Source of the DNA: Rhizobium sp. WSM4643
Lineage (GTDB): Bacteria > Pseudomonadota > Alphaproteobacteria > Rhizobiales > Rhizobiaceae
NCBI RefSeq assembly: GCF_025152745.1
Contig: NZ_CP104040.1
Span: 496,001 to 560,000 of the forward strand
DNA length: 64,000 bases
Direction: 5' to 3'
Shown in pieces: positions 63,853 through 64,000 of the stretch. A program made the position numbers and the translations under genes. Each line of letters opens with the position of its first letter. The first letter of the stretch is position 1. The notes under the pieces were generated by a model. The model was not told the origin of the DNA. It made no database searches and saw nothing but the letters and a program-made list of their open reading frames with translations.

Positions 63853-64000
63853 ATGAATTCAAACGGCGACGGCGCTGGACGCGCACGCGAGACCGGCACG
63901 CTCGGCAAACTGATGGTTCTGCTCGATCTTGTCACCCATGCAGATGCGCCGCTGCGTTTCACCGATATCCTGGCTCTCGCCGGCCAGCCGCGCGGCACGC
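63853..64000 (+). CDS. IclR-family transcriptional regulator (3' end outside the window)
   Basis: Only the first 49 codons are present. The sequence (TGTLGKLMVLLDLVTHADAP then LRFTDILALAGQPRGT) is the N-terminal winged helix-turn-helix of an IclR regulator. It is divergent from the galactonate operon and probably represses it or activates it in response to the sugar or KDGal. A second ATG in frame at 63820 is an alternative start. Confidence 0.8.
   Translation, partial: MNSNGDGAGRARETGTLGKLMVLLDLVTHADAPLRFTDILALAGQPRGT

Overview
The window is chromosomal DNA from a fast-growing Rhizobium, close to R. etli / R. leguminosarum. Signs of this are high GC, alphaproteobacterial gene content, a lipid A oxidase (lpxQ) typical of Rhizobium, a split hisS-hisZ-hisG arrangement, a CIRCE-controlled groESL operon, and several families of short rhizobial intergenic palindromes. 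It is mostly ordinary core genome with a few accessory patches. I found no tRNA, rRNA, CRISPR array or prophage.

Layout. 1-2400: the 5' part of a PiT phosphate transporter, a Nudix hydrolase and a GcvA-like LysR regulator. 2800-7260: a divergent S-adenosylhomocysteine hydrolase paralogue, a quinone-oxidoreductase-like MDR and two more LysR regulators. 7390-11630: glcDEF, the three-subunit glycolate oxidase, with its divergent LysR gene. 11670-16790: small secreted proteins, lpxQ, two YkuD L,D-transpeptidases, tag and a HAD hydrolase. 17290-25420: an aldo/keto reductase, a DUF305 protein with a Cys/Met/His-rich neighbour, hisS-hisZ-hisG, DoxX and a glutathione transferase. 25597-27084: a decayed Tn5/IS4-type insertion sequence with a 10-bp target duplication, lying inside an older intergenic palindrome. 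28298-30310: groEL and groES. 30704-41596: a HAD phosphatase, ribF, a Phd/VapC-type toxin-antitoxin pair, ileS, a lipoprotein, tadA, an rluB-like pseudouridine synthase with a repetitive tail, rsmD and a patatin phospholipase. 41613-49490: a Kef-type antiporter, pmbA, cysQ, DUF4170, waaA, a HAD hydrolase and lpxK. 49542-53341: a sugar-type ABC transporter with a regulator carrying two winged-helix domains. 53376-56033: a LysR remnant, a DUF2093 gene and mutL. 56218-60299: a PAS-PAS-receiver protein, a GGDEF-EAL protein and a PRC-barrel protein. 60521-64000: a galactose/galactonate catabolic operon under a divergent IclR regulator that runs off the window.

How genes work together. glcDEF oxidises glycolate to glyoxylate. 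hisZ and hisG form the first enzyme of histidine synthesis, and hisS charges tRNA-His. waaA and lpxK build the Kdo-lipid A core, which lpxQ modifies in the outer membrane. The last operon encodes most of a De Ley-Doudoroff route: SDR dehydrogenase, lactonase, KDGal kinase and KDPGal aldolase, with no dehydratase in view.

The most notable non-coding structure is a 358-bp MITE-like element present twice, at 5113-5470 and 53579-53936, about 48 kb apart. The copies are nearly identical, with terminal inverted repeats of about 34 bp and internal palindromes. One copy supplies what looks like the Shine-Dalgarno site of a LysR gene. The other supplies the stop codon of the DUF2093 gene and cuts a second LysR gene down to a remnant.
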